A DNA stretch of 64,000 bases, taken from contig CM041297.1 in NCBI GenBank assembly GCA_023052935.1, positions 104,275,563 through 104,339,562 of the forward strand. Reading direction: 5' to 3'. The position numbers and the translations under genes were made by a program. Position 1 is the stretch's first letter. Each line of letters begins with the position of its first letter. The stretch comes from Piezodorus guildinii (taxonomy: Eukaryota; Arthropoda; Insecta; Hemiptera; Pentatomidae). Positions 45,181 through 57,778 of the stretch are shown here, piece by piece. The notes beneath the pieces are model-generated. The model saw only the letters and a program-made list of their open reading frames with translations, was not told the DNA's origin and searched no databases.

Positions 45181-47870
45181 AGATGGTTTTGGTTTAAACC
45201 ACCCCCCCCCCCCAGAAAAAAAAAAAAAAATTAGAAACAGCAATTTTAAGGTAGGCACGAACCATGTTAATTTTTTAAATCCTTATATGATAACACGGAG
45301 ATTCAGTACCTATATAAAAATACCTGGAGGAACGCTTTTTACAGGTGGCTTCAAGGCACAAAATTCTAAAATCCACGCTACACGGAGGGAGAAGTAGCTG
45401 AAAGTCCGTGAAAGCGAGTGCTTGTAAGAGTTAAGGAAAGTTGCGGGAGAGGGGAAGAAATAATTTTTGTTTAATAAACTCGAATATTAACTACAAATGT
45501 TACTTCTTAAAAAAATTCTATAATACCATTGAATATTATTTATAAAAAAAAACTAAATGATTAATTTATATGAAAACAAACAATTGTAATATACCCAATA
45601 TCAAACATGCTTTTAAAATAAAAACATATTTGAAAAAATTAATCATTAATTATAATAAAACTTTTTTTAACGATACAGTAATATAAAATAAGATAATTGT
45701 ATATTATTTATAATGAGTTGAAAGTGTGAGGGAGAGTATGATAATTCACTATGACCGACATCACATCGAACCTTCACACAATTTTCTATTTTACTTTCTC
45801 CTACTCTCGCCATGTATCATCAAGGTCATGAAAGCCTCCATATGAGATGTGTATTTAACCTAAGTAAGAAATAAAATAAAAAAAAAATTAAATAAAGAAC
45901 ATTCCAAAAGAAAAAATGCAAGTAAATTTATTTTAAGACAGTAGATTTTATAAGCTGAGTAGAAGAGTGTTTAGGGGCGAAGACGAGTTAATGATATAGA
46001 ACTAATATATAAAAGGAAATGTTTTTTTGTTTTTTTTAAATTAAGAATACTTTTTAAAAAAGTACTGCTAAAATATGTTTAAAAAATTAAATATGAATAT
46101 ATTACTATATTTATACATATATTGATATATAAATCCTAGCGCTGTTTTCCATAGAACCGGCCAGTTTCTCAATTACAAATGTGTTTGAGCATCCTATCTA
46201 AACTAACCCCTCGATCGAGAGATGTATCAATTGGAGAGTCTACGCTCGTCGGCAGTGTGAAGGCTCCTAGAAAATAAGCACCATCAAATTCCTAAAATGT
46301 CAAGTCTGGACTAGGAAAATCGAAATTATTTCTTGTTGTAACGCTTCTACATTATATATGAATAGAAATCCTAAACAATAGAAAAAAAATATATAGAGAA
46401 CCTGCAATTTATGGTAAATACTGATATGAAAAGAAAATATAATGTGATAAATAGTAATTACAATTATATCCTGGTGAGGAGGAAAACCCATGTAGACAAG
46501 AAAAAGAAGGCACCGGTGGAAAAGGATGAAACAACCAGGGACACAAACATATTGAAAAATTTAAATCGGTTCGTGGCTTCCGAAAAAAACGTAGAAAATG
46601 AAAGAACAGATATAATTTTGTTTATATTTTAATTTAATTGATCACAGCGCTTTGGAAAGGTAGACTAGAAAATAACTTCAATGTTATTTTCTTTTCTAGC
46701 TCTCCTATTTAGAACTTTGAATACTTGCGTCGCCCACGAAGGTTCTAGTTGTAGCAACGGGTCCATGTGCCGATAGAGTGATTACCAGCGGCATAAAATT
46801 AAGAAAGAAAAACCCTCATAAAATTTCCGTGTATCAATAAAACGGCGGGAAACTACGAATGTGTAGTTATAATTCGGAGGAAACTGGTATAGGAAAATAA
46901 TATATATATATATTTTTTAATTTAATAGAAGTAAGAAGGATGTTAGATAGAACGGTCATTAGAAAATTATTACGATTTTAATGTTTTACTGCAAAATAAA
47001 CAATTTCAACAACAACAATTAACAATCTTAGATTTTTAGAAAGTAATTGCACTTAATACGTCTTGACGTTATTTGTTTTTTACAGATAAGATTTACAGTC
47101 ACTTTTCATGACGGCAATAAGATAAGTATTAAATTCCAGGACTAGGGGATTAGAATTAATTAAATGTGTACTTATCGTAAGTAGACATTTCAAGAACCGA
47201 TTTGGAAAGAAATAAACAAATAGAATGCAAATACCTCAAAACTAACAAAAAAGGTGATCTTTTTGGAAAAAAAACGTCTCAATCGGTAGCACCTCTAACT
47301 GGTAAAAATATGGTCTTATAACTCATAACAGAGTGAACTTAAAGCGTTTCCATTGAAGTGATTTATTTTAAAACTAAAAAGCACATTGTTAGTAAAGCAA
47401 TGTCTGTTATCTATGCTTTCCAAATAATTATCAGTGTCAGAATAGGTATTAATTTTACTTTTACAAATAATTTTTAGTAAGAGGATAAGGATTTATCCTT
47501 CCTGTATTGCTGCCAACTTAATACCATTGAAGTTCCAATCATTGTAGTACATAGAAAAGGTCACCAAGCAAAGAACAAATGAAAATAAAATTTGCCAGAG
47601 ACTTAATTATTTTATTCATTAGTAAATATACAAAACCTGTTTACTCCATCCTACAACTACATTTGCCTTTGAACTAGTTGTGTAGTTATCTTATAATATA
47701 AAATCATTAATTAGAAAGGATAATACATATAACATTTTCTTACAGCATATATTTATTAATTATTGTTTAATAAATAAGATATTCGTACAATACTATCATA
47801 AATGTTGCACCCATCTCTCCAAATATAACAAAACTAATCTTGACAAGAAGTGGGAAAAGTCCATCAAGTG
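45181..47870. other. AT-rich spacer
   Basis: Contains short C- and A-runs at 45202-45231 and a moderately GC-richer patch at 46700-46870. No gene is recognised. The frame at 46411-46632 is Lys/Asn-rich and without a domain. Confidence 0.5.
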
Positions 47871-47875
47871 CCTAA

Positions 47876-48135
47876 TTCATTGGCCACACGTTTCTGGGAA
47901 TCCCTTTGGTACAAATAAGAAATGGTAAGAGGTTAGCTAAGAAGAAGCTAAAGGCCATTTCAATTAAAGTTTGATAGGAGAGTTCTGGAGAAGAAGCGAA
48001 GCTGATTGGTGGACAGAGGTCACGTGACATATGAATTAGCCCCGGTTACGTGAGCCTCCCTACCCCTGGGACGACCAATAGGTTTTCGCCAATGAATGAC
48101 CGACCTCGGGTTTGGTGGACATTTGACCAATCGAG
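47876..48135. promoter_or_regulatory. cluster of CCAAT boxes with a palindromic E-box
   Basis: Within 260 bp there are five CCAAT/ATTGG pentamers: ATTGG at 47879-47883 and 48005-48009; CCAAT at 48075-48079, 48089-48093 and 48127-48131. GTCACGTGAC lies at 48019-48028. CCAAT boxes bind NF-Y and CACGTG binds bHLH factors, and the two often occur in promoters. The segment is GC-richer than the flanks. No downstream exon is visible, so the promoter role is only a suggestion. Confidence 0.35.
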
Positions 48136-48779
48136 GAACCAAAAGAAATTCGTGTAAAGAAAAGCAGTAAACGAATATCTGATATAGATAAAAATCAATT
48201 TTATTTGTATGTCTGGGAGTACATATGATTAGAAAATACAAGTATCAATACAATACAACGATATTAAAATACAATGAGTAAATGTGTACAAGTAAAATTA
48301 TGAAGCATTATAGTTATATTCTGTAAAGGAACTATCCATTGTAACTTGTTTAAGATTCCGAGGATATCTTCTTTTCAGTAGTCTAAAAGGATTATCGTTA
48401 ATAAATAAAAATTCATTAAAGACTATACTCACATTAACCTTAAATATAGTTGTATTAACATAACGGAATTATTTTAAACCAAACTCGATATTATGTTGTT
48501 TTTAACATTGAAAATTGTTTATATTTATCCAATGCTTATTAATACAAAAAAATTCATAAACACACAAAAAAAGGTATGTTGAGTGAAACGATTATGAACA
48601 TTTGGCGTTTAAGTCATGCCAAACTATTTCTTTGAGGATAAAACTTAGATTTTAATAATTATATTTGTTATGTATTTTAGAAGTTTATAAATGTTTTTTT
48701 AATATTGTGAACAACATATAACATGTGTTCTATAAGATTTACACAGTTGAGTTGAATTGCTCGAATAAATAAGTATCTT
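48136..48779. other. AT-rich spacer
   Basis: Nothing recognised. Confidence 0.5.
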
Positions 48780-48964
48780 TAAAAATTATAAAGTGTTTCT
48801 TTCTATTTCAATTATTTAAATATTCCTTCTCCGTAATAACAAAACAATATTTAATATAATTATTAATTTCAAAGTTATTTTAATAAAATAACTGAATTGC
48901 AGACCTATTTATGAGAAAATGTTTTTTTTCTTTTCCTTTTTTTCCATTTGCTAGTAATTCACGG

Positions 48965-49003
<39 letters not shown>

Positions 49004-49210
49004 TAACTGTTTTTCTACCTTCATAAATAATAGGGTTATTAAATAAAATAATTTTAATCGGCCACTATTTTAAAACTAATCGACGGATGTTTACATCTAG
49101 GTGTTAGGATCATCATTGGGTGCGCTATTATTTTTCTGCTTAACATCATATATATAAGTTAAGTAGTTTCGGAGAAAAACCGCGGACAAATAAGTTTTCG
49201 CCTTAAAATT
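48780..49210 (+). repeat. dispersed repeat family Y, copy 2
   Basis: Matches 4740-5080 through GGTTATTAAATAAAAT, a GGCC-containing AT block, and AGTTTCGGAG with CCGCGGACAAA. A long A-run (48971-48999) sits inside it. Confidence 0.5.
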
Positions 49211-49270
49211 TCAAAGGGGAGATTTTTGTTGATCGATTACAAAGGTTCATTATTTAAAATAAACGTTAAA

Positions 49271-49576
49271 AAATAACGAAAATAAATACCTCAACAAGAG
49301 TCTTGGGTTCAGTATTTATCGCACTGTCATCTTTGTGCCAATGACCTTGCAATAAAGTGACTAGGCCTAGATAACGCTCAGCCGCCAGGTTATCCACCCA
49401 TTGTATGGAACCCACTTTATTGAGGCTGGGTGTGCCCCAGAAGAATCTTGATACTCCTGGGCTGCTTCCCGACTAAAATAACAGACTAAGTAGTGCTGCA
49501 ACAGCCAGGGTTCGAACCGGAGATCCGGAGAATAGTAGATTAATGCTTTATCCACAAGACCACGTTGCTGCATTAT
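49271..49576 (-). mobile_element. tRNA-derived SINE family B, full-length copy
   Basis: The minus strand starts GCAGCAACGTGGTCTTGTGG. The A box is TGGTCTTGTGG (49552-49562) and the B box is GGTTCGAACC (49509-49518). A body of about 230 bp is shared with 15795-16102 and 28990-29205. AACGTTAAA at 49262-49270 and 49577-49585 is a likely target-site duplication. Confidence 0.82.
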
Positions 49577-49585
49577 AACGTTAAA

Positions 49586-50521
49586 CGTTAACAATAAATG
49601 AAATTTAAATTTTTTATTCTCTACTCTTCAGATTGTCAAACTATAACAAGTTCAAGTCATAAAATCTGTTTGAATAATAATATTTGTACACATGAGAGAA
49701 AATAAAATAACTTGATCGACAATCCGGTGTTCAGTGCATCAAAAGCCCGAGGAGATCCATTTAGCTAGTTGGGCAAAGCCTTAAGGTGGCGAAGTTTCCT
49801 GCTTTGCTTCTCATACTTTATTAAGAGCCAGGGGCCCTAATCTCATCAACTCGCTCCATCCATTCACATTTACATCAAAAGCAAAGCGGTTGCCGAAAGA
49901 CTGTTTGCTCTATACTAGCGCTCCAATCAGCTTTGGCAAAACTAAAACCAATTAGATGACTAATTGCAGAGATTCCAATTTCCTGAGTGCAGTAAATGTT
50001 CTTCTAACAATCAATGAAGGGGTGGTAAGGTCGGATTAATCAAAACATAAAGACCCCACAAACATGTAAACAAAAATTTATTATTATTATTTATATCCGC
50101 ATCATCGTTGCTAACCATCTAGCTAATGTGATAAAGCCAGTTTTTCGTGAATGTGGTCCTACTAATTAATTTCTTAGAGTGTGATAATATTTTAAGTGGA
50201 TCCTACGACCATTTTCTTAGTAGCTAATAGTCTTCTTTGGGGATTGCCGGGCAATAGGGAGGATGAGAGTGAAGTTGATTTGGATGGTGACGTAGCGATG
50301 AATAAAAAGTGTTATATTTGTTTTGGATGTAGGAATTCACTGTTGGGATGTGTGCCACTGTGCAACGATCGATTAAAAACATACAATTTTTCGTAACATT
50401 TTGGAGTGATTTGTAAGTAAATGTCTTTCATAACCAAAAGTTTTGTTCCGTATGCGCAAATAGGTATGAGTATAGTGGTGTACGTTTATTAGTCGCTCGT
50501 TTCGTAAATTTAATAACTTAT
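49586..50521. other. unclassified segment
   Basis: 49720-50040 is GC-richer with no frame or repeat match. A 66-codon frame at 50196-50396 has a mixed, non-repetitive composition with several Cys but no recognisable domain; I leave it uncalled. Confidence 0.45.
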
Positions 50522-50534
50522 ATTTACCATAGTA
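50522..50534. repeat. target-site duplication of SINE D, left
   Basis: ATTTACCATAGTA, identical to 50826-50838. Confidence 0.92.
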
Positions 50535-50825
50535 GGGAGCCCGTGGCTGAGTGGCTAGCGCGCTAGTCCCTCATGCTATGGTTGTGAGTTCGAATCCCAG
50601 TCCCGGCGGGGCTTTTATTAGGATGTAAAAAAATGGGGATTCACTCACAGCCTCTCCCTCGGGTATGTGAGATTCGTCAGCCAAATGGTGGCCACTCACA
50701 AAATTAGGCGTAGGAAGTGATGACGCTACACTAAAAATTGCATCGTGAAACGTGAGTATTAAACTTCCAGGAGTTTACACCGCGAGGCCCTGGGCCTACA
50801 CGGCCTGTCGCGCCACTGGAAGAAG
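50535..50825 (+). mobile_element. tRNA-derived SINE family D with perfect 13-bp duplication
   Basis: The element is 291 bp. The head starts GGGAGCCCGTGGCTGAGTGG, with A box TGGCTGAGTGG (50544-50554) and B box GTTCGAATCC (50588-50597). A tRNA-unrelated body of about 210 bp follows. It ends CCACTGGAAGAAG without a poly(A) tract. The perfect duplication and intact promoter boxes suggest a recent insertion. No second copy is visible in this window. The T-arm does not pair as in a functional tRNA, so this is not a tRNA gene. Confidence 0.88.
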
Positions 50826-50838
50826 ATTTACCATAGTA
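50826..50838. repeat. target-site duplication of SINE D, right
   Basis: ATTTACCATAGTA, perfect match to 50522-50534. Confidence 0.92.
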
Positions 50839-51811
50839 CTTGTCGTTTTAATTTCGTATGTATGCTCCATGTTAATCTTATATGTATTAGGTTTTGCATT
50901 GTTATCGATTTCCACCGCTGGACTTGTAAGTTTTTGTTGTGTAAGCTCACGTGGATTCATTTGAAGGTGTTGATTTTAACCCTCCATTTTTTAAACAAAA
51001 CTACTAGTTCAAAGATATGAATTTGTAAGAAAATCGTAGCGAAAGTAGAGTCTTTGTGAGAAGAAAGAAGTCCGGTATAGCTTGCAATGGTATCGATGGT
51101 GGTGCAGCCCGTTGTGAAAGATTGGATAATCAGAAAGTAACTAGAAGGTAGTTCGGTTTTTATTTTCCCAAGTAAACCATTGAACTAAAAAACTATCAAA
51201 GTTTTTTTTAGATGTTAACGAAAATTTCTGAACAGTATTCTTTAACAATACCGCTCAAAAATATACAAATTAAGACTCGAAATAAATACATATTATAAAG
51301 CATCGTAGATCATAATACAATACCAGGTCGTTTTAAATGAAATTTCGTTTTTTTTATCATTCCAGAAATTTAAAGTGCGATTAGTGGACGGATTGTAATC
51401 AGATTTAGATAACCAACCCACAGTGAGGCAGGGATAATTTATTTTTACTTTTTACCCAGATGTTCATTTATCACTTCTACATCGTACTGCAGTTGATGTT
51501 GACTAAATGCATCGGTTGATGCAAGGTTGATCGGTAGGGAATTATTAACTTACCCGACAACATTAGACCTTATCTTTAAGGACAGACGGAATAGAAAGAA
51601 CTTAACGAGCTATGTTACGAAGTCATTCTACATCCATCTCATTTTTTAGAAATATCTTCAGTAGATTTCCATCTGTTTAGAAAGGGTATAGCAGGGTTAG
51701 GATGGTAAATCTGCCCCCGATGCTTTTTTGACTCAAACTTGGGAGATCGATTTGGCGTCGAATAAAGATAATTCACCCCATTTTTTAGCTTTTTAATTTA
51801 AATGGTTTTCG

Positions 51812-51843
<32 letters not shown>

Positions 51844-51860
51844 CTTTTTTTTTTTTTTAA
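50839..51860. other. AT-rich spacer ending in a T-run
   Basis: No gene recognised. A T-rich run at 51815-51858 abuts the RTE-like fragment. Confidence 0.5.
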
Positions 51861-52571
51861 ACCGGTAAAGAAATAGGACTCGAATTAAATACCGATAAGA
51901 CGAAGTATATGATCAGTAGCAGAAACGGTGTCGATCTTGGTGATATTGATGTATCAGGTCATACTTTGGAACACGTAGAGAAATTCAAGTATTTAGGTTC
52001 AATTATAACTAGAAAAAATGAAATACAGGAAGAAATAAAGTCCCGGTTAAAGGTGGGAAATGCGTGTTATTATTCAGTTGCTAAGTTACTTAGTTCGCGG
52101 CTTCTATCTAAAAACTTAAAGATTAGAATTTATAAAACTATTATTCTTCCAACGGTTCTTTACGGATGTGAAACGTGGCCGCTTACTTTAAAGGATGAAC
52201 AGCGGCTTAAGGTTTTCGAAAATAAGGTATTGCGTAAAATATTTGGTCCAAAGAGAGATGAGGCCACTGGGGAGTTTAGAAGGTTGCATAACGCGGAATC
52301 GCGGAGTTTGTACCCTGTGAATATAATTGAGTTGATAGCATCGCGGAGACTCAAATGGGCGCGTAAAGTTGTTGGGCTTAGTGAGGAACGGATTCCGAGA
52401 AAGTTGGTATTCGCTGAACCGACTGGTAGGCGTCCGAAAGGTAGGCCGAAGCGTCGATGGGAGGATTGCATTAAGGCTGATCTCGGGGGCTTGGGCTTGA
52501 CCGGTGAACATTGGACGAGTCTATGCAGGCGAAGTTTGGTGGTATCGGCATCGAACCTTCGGGTTCGGTAA
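51861..52571 (+). pseudogene. RTE-like reverse transcriptase, C-terminal fragment with open frame
   Basis: An open frame of 236 codons begins directly after a T-run with TGKEIGLELNTDKTKYMISS. KFKYLGSIITRKNEIQEEIK (the YLG motif after the polymerase core), TVLYGCETWPLTLKDEQRLK and FENKVLRKIFGPKRDE follow, with RRLKWARKVVGL and a basic tail GRRPKGRPKRRWEDC. It ends at a stop at 52569-52571, followed by a (TTA)n tail. It is intact as far as it goes but lacks the endonuclease and palm motifs A-C. The same family occurs reversed at 8062-8795. The RTE-like label rests on the YGCETW-type C-terminus. Confidence 0.87.
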
Positions 52572-53300
52572 GCCTATTATTATTATTAATTTTTTTTAAT
52601 AGTAAAATTTGAAATCAATTAATGATGATTTTTCCTCTAATTCTTAGGAGACAATGGCGTGAAAAATTGTATGGTCATGATTCTTAAACGAAAAGCCAAT
52701 TTTTAGCGGAAGAAATAAAACAAATATATGTATTTTTTAACCTTTTTGATAAGTGTCAATCACCGATTTTTTTTTCAGAATATGTCTTTTATACTCCTCT
52801 ATACTCAGGATTTTTTTCGAATTTTTATAAGTGGTGGAACTAAATGAAAAAAATAAAATAAAAACTTATTTTTTTCTAAAATATCGCATTCAACTTTTAT
52901 TTCTTATAATTATTGAACAATGTGTAAACAATTATTTCTAACCAAAAATTTAGAATTAAATTACTTATAAAACATTTTCAATAATTTTTCTACAAAACGA
53001 TTGGATTAAAGCTATGTTTTTCAAAACGCGCGCCAGGCTAGGTTAAGGTACTATCAATCATTTCTTATAAGGTTTCGCTTGTTCAAGTATTCTTTATGGA
53101 TATATTATGGTATATATTGTATACATATAAGTGAAAGTAAAAATACACAGAACGTTAGAGTAAATATTTTAAATAATAATGTTTTTGCAATAAACAACCT
53201 TTCCTGTGAAGATGGACTTTTCATATGGAATGACCTAATATATTGATAAGAAAATTATGTGATTTTTTTTATTTTTTATTCCCGACTGTATTTTAAAATT
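52572..53300. other. AT-rich spacer
   Basis: Nothing recognised beyond the short (TTA)n tail of the preceding fragment. Confidence 0.5.
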
Positions 53301-53308
53301 TTAAGATC

Positions 53309-54384
53309 TTTTGCGCCTTTGACCGAGTCTGGCACCCAGGGTTGCTTTACAAGCTCCGCAAATTCCTCCCCCCAACACACTTCCTTATTATCCTGTCCTA
53401 CCTCACTGACAGATCCTTCAAAGTCAATAATAATAATTCCTATTCATCCATTTTTAGTCAGTTTGCTGATGTTCCTCAAGGCAGTATCCTAGGACCCATT
53501 CTTTACACAGTTTATACAGCTGATATCCCTTCCCATCCTAACACTTTCCTTTCTACCTATGCTGATGACACTTGTGTGTTATCAGTCAATACTGATCCAA
53601 CTATTGCCTCTCAAACTCTCCAATCCCACCTCAAAGACAATGAGGTATGGTGTCAGAACTGGAGAATTAAAATTAATACCAACAAATCCAACCAAATTAC
53701 CTTTACCCTTTGTCGTAAACCTATGACATCCTGCCCTACTGTCTCCTTCAATAATACTCCTCTTGTCCCGATTGAACAGATCTGATATCTAGGACTGCAC
53801 CTTGACAAACGCCTTACTTCGAACCCTCACACAAGACTGAAACGACAAGAAACTGCACGACGTTTTCGACTTCTTCAACACTTACTAGACAAACGTTGTA
53901 ATCTTCCACTTAGCTACAAAAGACTCATCTACATGACTATCATAAGGCCGATATGGACGCAGTGGAGCTTTGGGGCTCTACTAAACCATCGAATTCTTCC
54001 CGTATCCAATCCATACAATCCAAAATCCTTCGTAAATTCCTCAATGCTCCTTACTTTGTCACCAACAAACTTATCCATAAAGACCTCAACGTTCCGTATG
54101 TTGCTGATTTGGCCCGATCTAGATACCATTCCTTTCACGACAAACTCCATTCCTATCCTAATCCTCTTGTTTCAATACTTTCTTCCTCTTCAATTCCTGA
54201 CATTCCTCCGAGGCGTCTGAAAAGAAGATGGCCTCGAGACCTTCTAGTGTAGAAAAGTTACAGTAGTGCTGCCATTGGGTAGTTCTTGTTCAAGTTTGTT
54301 TCACGCCATTTAACTTTTGTCACATTTACTTGTTATATCTTGAAGTACAATTGTAAATTTCAATAAATGATGTTAAAAAAAAAA
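53309..54384 (+). pseudogene. Jockey-clade reverse transcriptase, 5'-truncated relic
   Basis: It starts inside motif A (AFDRVWHPGLLYKLRKFLPP) and continues with VPQGSILGPILYTVYTADIP (motif B), STYADDTCVLSVNTDP (motif C), WCQNWRIKINTNKS, YLGLHLDKRLTSNPH (after a TGA stop in EQI*YLG at about 53783) and LIYMTIIRPIWT. After a one-base frameshift follow DAVELWGSTKPSNSSRIQSI, KILRKFLNAPYFVTN and IHKDLNVPYV. The stop is followed by a 3' UTR with AATAAA at about 54362 and a short poly(A) (54374-54384). The motif pattern is classical Jockey, distinct from the family at 16872-18594. One stop and one frameshift make it dead. Confidence 0.9.
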
Positions 54385-56042
54385 AGTTTTCTTGCACCTC
54401 GAGAGCTTGTGTATTGAAAACTCGTATTTTAAATGAATTGGTAAAATAGATGGGATTTTATATTTCCCTTCGTCCTCTGCTATTCAGATATTTTTATTTT
54501 CCTGTTCTTTTTATTTGGTCCGTTCCTGCTCACCCTGACCATGAGGTTAATGAAAACATCGAGAAGAGCTCATTATTATTAATTAAAGTAATTTTATCAG
54601 ATGTTATTGTTTTAAAGTCCTTTGTTTTAATGCTTTGGTTCTAATGAAGATACAAATTTTGCAAGTGAAAAAACAAGAAAAAGTCCTGCAAATCATTAAA
54701 AAAAAATTGAATGAAATGAAATTTTCTGTATATAATTTAATTAACGTTAGATATCTTATTTTTTACCTCCAGAAACAGATTCATTATAAAAAAGTGCAAC
54801 ATTAATTAAGGACCAAATATAATTAGAAAAATCTTTATTTTCTTTAATTGAAGGGCCTCTCTAAGGCTAGCTGGTTTCTATTTATTGCTTTTATTCTAAT
54901 GAGTTTAAAATAGGAAAAAAAATAACTATGGCAATTAAATTAATTGAAGTACTGAACAAAAGAACACGAGCAAACCAATAGGATTTTCTATTATAGTAAA
55001 AATGGGATATAAAAAAAAACATGCAATCATAGGCGGCATTAAGTGAAAGTTAAATATCCCATTCGTAAGAATATTAGCTCATATATTAAAATATAAGCAT
55101 ATATGTAAGTAAATTATAATTCTATACTAGCTAACAAGAATTATTATCAATAAATATCAGTTATTTATGTTGTAAAGCTATTAACACCGTAATTTTATTA
55201 ATATTTAAAGTAAACCAACGTTTATTTATATTAATATTACATTAATACGATTGTTTATAAGTTGGTAGGTTTAATTATAAGAGTATATCTTCAAAGATAG
55301 ATAAATAAATCTCTAATCCACAAGCTAACAACAAAACACGTCTGTTTCTTCTTTTAAAGTAGGGAGGATTATGGGATGCCTAATTCTACATATTTCAATA
55401 CAAATACATTTAAGTACATACATATAAGATAAAAAGAATAGATAAATACAAAATCATTTATAATTAAATGACTTTTGTTTATTAAAATCTGAACTAGTAT
55501 TTGTTAGAAATAAATTTAATCGAATTATGATATTAAGACATTTTGAAAACTATTAGCACACAATTATACCATAAACATGAAAAGAAACTTTAAACTTATC
55601 TCTGGAAAACTATTTTGAATTTTTAATCTATATAATATTATAAAGATGAATTACATTACAAAATATAATTATAATTACAATAATATTCTTTCTGGTCTTA
55701 AAATATTATTATATTTTTTTTTTAAATATGCCTTTTACATTATTGATAAAAACTTTAAAAAGAATAATTTCTATAAAAAATGTTGTATAAAACAAAAATA
55801 TTGTGCTCACATACAATTTAGTATTATAAAAAAAAAATGAAACTCCAAAGCCATTCTTACTTACTTCAACATATTACTTAATTGCACTTCATTAAAGTTT
55901 CTGCTGAGACGCTATCTATAGGTGGCAATAATGTTTTCCTGATTGCACTTATTTATTTTTTTTTGTATAAAATTTAAAATAATCTCCAAAAATATGAAAA
56001 TTTACATAAATTACTATATAAAAAAAATTTAAAATTGTATAA
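54385..56042. other. AT-rich spacer
   Basis: Extremely AT-rich. The 64-codon frame at 55646-55840 is Asn/Tyr/Lys-rich low complexity. No repeat matches recognised. Confidence 0.55.
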
Positions 56043-56165
56043 GTTTGTTTATTTATTTAACGTCACTTTTTGCTATTGTGGCTAATCGGACGATGCTACG
56101 GTAGGAGTCCTAAATTTTGCTTGCCCAGGTTTTATTAGGATAGGGAACTTTAATGAGTACCTGAT
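56043..56165 (-). mobile_element. SINE family A, 3' end
   Basis: GTTTGTTTATTTATTTAACG, then GGCTAATCGGACGATGCTAC and GTAGGAGTCCTAAATTTTGC: the complement of the family A tail, close to the copy at 1-128. The head is missing. Confidence 0.78.
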
Positions 56166-56694
56166 TATTTTAAATATCTTCTGTTGGAAGTCATATTTTT
56201 TTTTAATTGGGTAACTATAACATAACACTATACCCTATTTTTATTTAAAACTCAATAAAACTACAAAGATTTTTTTCATACATATTTTTCTATCATTTGG
56301 ATAAAAGAGTAAAACTAGTTAAAAAGTTAATCTAAAAAGCTATGATATCAAACATGCATGGAATGTTCGAAAAAATAACTCCATTTTTCATGAAGGTTAA
56401 AAATTATTTATTCTTAAAATGCCATCTATCTATTTTAACATGCCGAAGTTGCGAAAAATAATTAATATTTGTATTTATTTTTGACAAGTATTTCCTGCAA
56501 GTCTGACATGTCTGTTTAGATTACTTTTTAACTAGTGTTACACTTTTATCCTCATTAAAAAATTAAAAAAATCTTTGTTGTTAGTTCTATAAATATAATA
56601 TTATTCTTATATAAATGTAACATAAAGTGTAATGTTGCTATCGAAGTAAACAAAAAATATTACATCCAATTGAAGATATAATGATAGGTATAAT
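56166..56694. other. AT-rich spacer
   Basis: No recognised feature. Confidence 0.5.
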
Positions 56695-56933
56695 ATCTGT
56701 GGCGGTCGTGAAAACTAGATAACTCGAGTTATATCAAAACTGAGTTAACTTCACGTATCGCTCCAACAGGCCTTCTACATCGTGTTAAATCGGTTAAAGA
56801 AATTTCATGATGAAAGAAATTTCAGGTGGAAAGCTGTATGTTATAAGTCTATTTTGGTATTATGTAAAACTTTATGTCGCTCACCTGTAAAATGAAAGAT
56901 TTTGACAACCACTTATTCACGACCGCCACAGAT
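56695..56933. mobile_element. MITE-2, 239 bp with 18-bp terminal inverted repeats
   Basis: It starts ATCTGTGGCGGTCGTGAA and ends with the exact complement TTCACGACCGCCACAGAT. Inside it is noncoding and AT-rich. The flanks GTATAAT and ATATAAT match at six of seven positions, which may be an imperfect duplication. No second copy is in the window. It is a nonautonomous DNA element of unknown superfamily. Confidence 0.82.
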
Positions 56934-57778
56934 ATATAATTTGAAGGTAAGCAGGGTCCAAGTAATATATAATGACTTTACAATCCTACTAGAGGATGGA
57001 ACCCGACTCTTCAAGCATGATCAGTCACAACTCACAGAATGGCTGGTTAAAAAGCTGTCAAAAAGTGTTTTTTTTTTTCAATTTTTCACCAAAGGATAGA
57101 CTTGCGATAAATTTTAAAAATAAAATAATATTAAGTAAGAACCGAAAATGAAGAAAATGTTCAAAAAAAAAAAAAAAATGTAGGTTTACAAATCCAACAC
57201 AACCTAATTGTTTTTGTTTTTTAAATGAAAAACAATTTATACTTACAAAACAAAAAAAATGTTTTTAAAAACTATTTCAGAACATATATAGAACACTAAC
57301 ATGTATATTTTTTGTAAATGTCGGTTGATCCGCTCAGGAGAATTTTGTTTTCTTTCACTATGGGGTACAAGAGGTATATTATGGAGGAACCTCCAATGAA
57401 GTAATGTGTGAATAAATTGGAGGTGTACCGATCCAACATAATATACAAGTTTTTTTTTAATATTATAAAACTAATCATTAAAATCCCTAACATATATTTT
57501 TTTCATGAGAATCGGGTCAGCTGTTCAGAAGAAAACTATATTTTTCCCCTCCCGTCAGGGAGGTGGTTTCTTTCTTATAGGTGTGAAACGATGGCATAAA
57601 GTTGGTTCTGAAATGCGTGGGGACAGATTTCACATGCTTATTCCACTAGGCCCTTAAAAAAAACTTAATAAAATTCACATTCAAAGGATCAAGTCATAGA
57701 ACCGTGTTCAATAATGTTTAAAAAATTATTAAAAGTAAAAAGAAAAAAATTAAACTTAATATACTACTTCTACTTTAA

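Noticed and set aside
50535..50612. Functional tRNA gene
   Set aside because: A and B boxes are good, but T-arm and acceptor pairing fail, and the element continues as a 291-bp SINE with target duplications.
56902..57099. 65-codon frame with protein-like composition
   Set aside because: It begins inside the MITE-2 right end and has no recognisable domain; insufficient to call a gene.
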